Part shown: piece after piece, positions 4,373 to 5,562 of the stretch | Layout: each line of letters begins with the position of its first letter | How positions within the stretch are numbered: the first letter of the stretch is position 1 | Assembly: GCA_031265025.1 (NCBI GenBank) | Contig: JAISDF010000175.1 | Coordinates: 1-5,562, forward strand | Direction of reading: 5' to 3' | Length of the DNA: 5,562 nucleotides | Source of the DNA: Spirochaetaceae bacterium | Lineage (GTDB): Bacteria; Spirochaetota; Spirochaetia; Treponematales; Breznakiellaceae | Made by a program: the position numbers and the translations under genes | Notes under the pieces: model-generated | The model's input: only the letters and a program-made list of their open reading frames with translations | Database searches by the model: none | Told to the model about the DNA's origin: nothing

Positions 4373-5562
4373 ATGATCCATACCATCTCGGAAGGCGTGT
4401 ACTGCGTTCACGCCGATATTAAGACAGGGGATCTTTTTGAAGGAATATGGCCCGTACCCCAGGGCGTTTCGCTTAACACCTACCTTGTCAGGGGAAAAAA
4501 GACCGCCCTCATAGACCTGGTCAGGGACTGGACCGGAGCGCCCCAACAGCTTGAGTCAAGGCTTTCAGAACTGGGCTGTTCCTTTGCCGATATTGACTAC
4601 CTCATTCTCAATCATCTTGAACCGGATCATACAGGCTGGCTGGGAGATTTTTTCCGCATTAACACCAAGGCTGAAATACTCGCCACGCCCAAGGGCATAA
4701 AGCTCGTCAGGGCCTTTTACGGAATCAGCGAAAGGCTTAAAGAAGTAAAGGACGGAGACAGCCTTGATCTCGGCGGGGGGAAGGTTCTCCGTTTTATCGA
4801 GACGCCCAACATACACTGGCCCGAAACCATGGTCACCTACGACGAAGATTCGGGCACCCTTTTTTCCTGCGATGCTTTTGGCGCCTTCGGCGTTCTGGGG
4901 GACAAGGTTTTTGACGACCAGTTAAGCCCCGACGAACACGCTTTCTTTGAGAAAGAAACGCTGCGGTATTATTCAAATATAGTCGCCTCGTTTTCGGCCT
5001 TTGTGGAAAAGGGCGTACAAAAAATAAGGGAAAGGAACCTCACGATCAGATGCGTGGCCCCAAGCCACGGTCCTGTCTGGAGAAAGAACCCCGAAGCCAT
5101 AATCAACCGTTACCTTCGCTACGCCGCCTATGCCGGGGGAAAAACCGAAAAAGAAATATGCGTCATCTGGGGTTCCATGTACGGGAATACCAGGGAGGGA
5201 GTGGACGCGGTGATACGGGGCATAGAAGCCGAAGGCGTTCCCTGCAGTTCCCACCGGGTTCCCGACGAAGATGTATCCTATGTGCTTGCCGACGCGTACA
5301 AGAGTTCGGGTCTTGTCATAGCCATGCCCACCTATGAATACGCCATATTCCCGCCCATGGCCTATGTGCTGGACATATTCCGCCGCAAGCACATCTCGGG
5401 CAAGACCGTACTCCGTATAGGGTCCTGGGGCTGGGCCGGCGGCGCGAAAAAAGAATACGACGCGGCGCTCGAAAAACTTTCCTGGACCAGCATGGATTCC
5501 CTTGAATGGCAGGGCCGCGCGGACAGCGAAACCCTGGGGCGTCTTGAGGCGGGGGGCAGGGA
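4373..5562 (+). CDS. fprA: FprA family A-type flavodiiron protein (O2/NO reductase), 3' end beyond the window
   Basis: This frame is open from 4373 to the right edge: 396 codons, close to the normal length of about 400. The N-terminal metallo-beta-lactamase-like domain (about 1-250) holds the complete di-iron ligand set: His81, Glu83, Asp85 and His86 (NHLEPDH), His148 (IHWPE), Asp167 (SCDAFG) and His232 (SHGPV). The flavodoxin-like domain (about 258 on) has the FMN phosphate loop GSMYGNT (267-273), the PTYEYAIFPP loop (319-328) and GSWGWAGGA (350-358). Such proteins reduce O2 to water and/or NO to N2O in the cytoplasm of anaerobes, usually fed electrons by rubredoxin. Which substrate is preferred cannot be read from the sequence. 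The gene follows cheY by 18 bases and lacks a strong ribosome site, suggesting translation coupled to cheY. The start matches the family N-terminus (ISEGVYCV). Whether a rubredoxin domain or gene follows is outside the window. Confidence 0.95.
   Translation, partial: MIHTISEGVYCVHADIKTGDLFEGIWPVPQGVSLNTYLVRGKKTALIDLVRDWTGAPQQLESRLSELGCSFADIDYLILNHLEPDHTGWLGDFFRINTKAEILATPKGIKLVRAFYGISERLKEVKDGDSLDLGGGKVLRFIETPNIHWPETMVTYDEDSGTLFSCDAFGAFGVLGDKVFDDQLSPDEHAFFEKETLRYYSNIVASFSAFVEKGVQKIRERNLTIRCVAPSHGPVWRKNPEAIINRYLRYAAYAGGKTEKEICVIWGSMYGNTREGVDAVIRGIEAEGVPCSSHRVPDEDVSYVLADAYKSSGLVIAMPTYEYAIFPPMAYVLDIFRRKHISGKTVLRIGSWGWAGGAKKEYDAALEKLSWTSMDSLEWQGRADSETLGRLEAGGR

Noticed and set aside
4013..4546. 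Minus-strand frame of 177 codons opposite cheY and the start of fprA
   Set aside because: Antisense shadow of two confidently identified genes, without a recognisable motif or start signal.
1..5562. tRNA, rRNA, CRISPR array or insertion sequence
   Set aside because: I saw no cloverleaf with a TTCGA-type loop in the gaps, no regularly spaced repeats with unique spacers, and no transposase or terminal inverted repeats. The only tandem repeat is the 18-bp array after dus, which has no spacers.

Overview
The window looks like chromosomal DNA of a GC-rich anaerobic bacterium, most likely a spirochaete of the Treponema lineage. This is inferred from overall protein character: an Adk with a GPPGAGKGTLA Walker loop and a Cys4 lid, a stand-alone CheY with a short N-terminal tail, and a two-domain flavodiiron protein typical of anaerobes. 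No ribosomal RNA or other phylogenetic marker is present, so the assignment is tentative. Most of the window is GC-rich (the line at 1501-1560 has 46 of 60 G+C). The left ~360 bases are AT-rich (23 of 60 at 61-120, 10 of 60 at 301-360) and look like a different, probably acquired, compartment.

Layout from left to right: (1) The AT-rich left edge holds the first 91 codons of a minus-strand gene that runs off the window. It resembles polymorphic-toxin immunity proteins of the Imm11/Imm43 (DUF1629-like) type and has its own good promoter and Shine-Dalgarno. (2) A minus-strand TraB/GumN (TIKI-like) putative exported metalloprotease lies at 386-1246. (3) Divergent from it across 49 bases is a plus-strand ZIP-family metal transporter, 1296-2099, followed by adenylate kinase (adk), 2141-2770. 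(4) Convergent with adk is a minus-strand tRNA-dihydrouridine synthase, 2891-3826. The 120-base gap between them holds a hairpin and an 18-base degenerate tandem repeat that begins exactly at the dus stop codon. (5) Divergent from dus is a two-gene plus-strand operon: a CheY-type receiver protein, 3917-4354, then an FprA-type flavodiiron protein from 4373 that runs off the right edge near its expected C-terminus.

How the genes might work together: adk and dus are housekeeping genes for nucleotide balance and tRNA modification. The ZIP carrier, the TraB/GumN protein, the zinc-lidded Adk and the di-iron flavoprotein all depend on or handle transition metals, but only the divergent TraB/ZIP pair is arranged so that shared control is plausible. 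The cheY-fprA operon puts a signalling receiver together with an O2/NO-reducing detoxification enzyme, which suggests a link between behaviour and oxidative defence.

ZIP and dus both lack a convincing Shine-Dalgarno. In both, the best promoter-like boxes place the predicted transcription start on or next to the ATG, so both are candidates for leaderless mRNAs. There is no tRNA, rRNA, CRISPR array, insertion sequence or origin that I can support. No gene-free stretch exceeds 120 bases.
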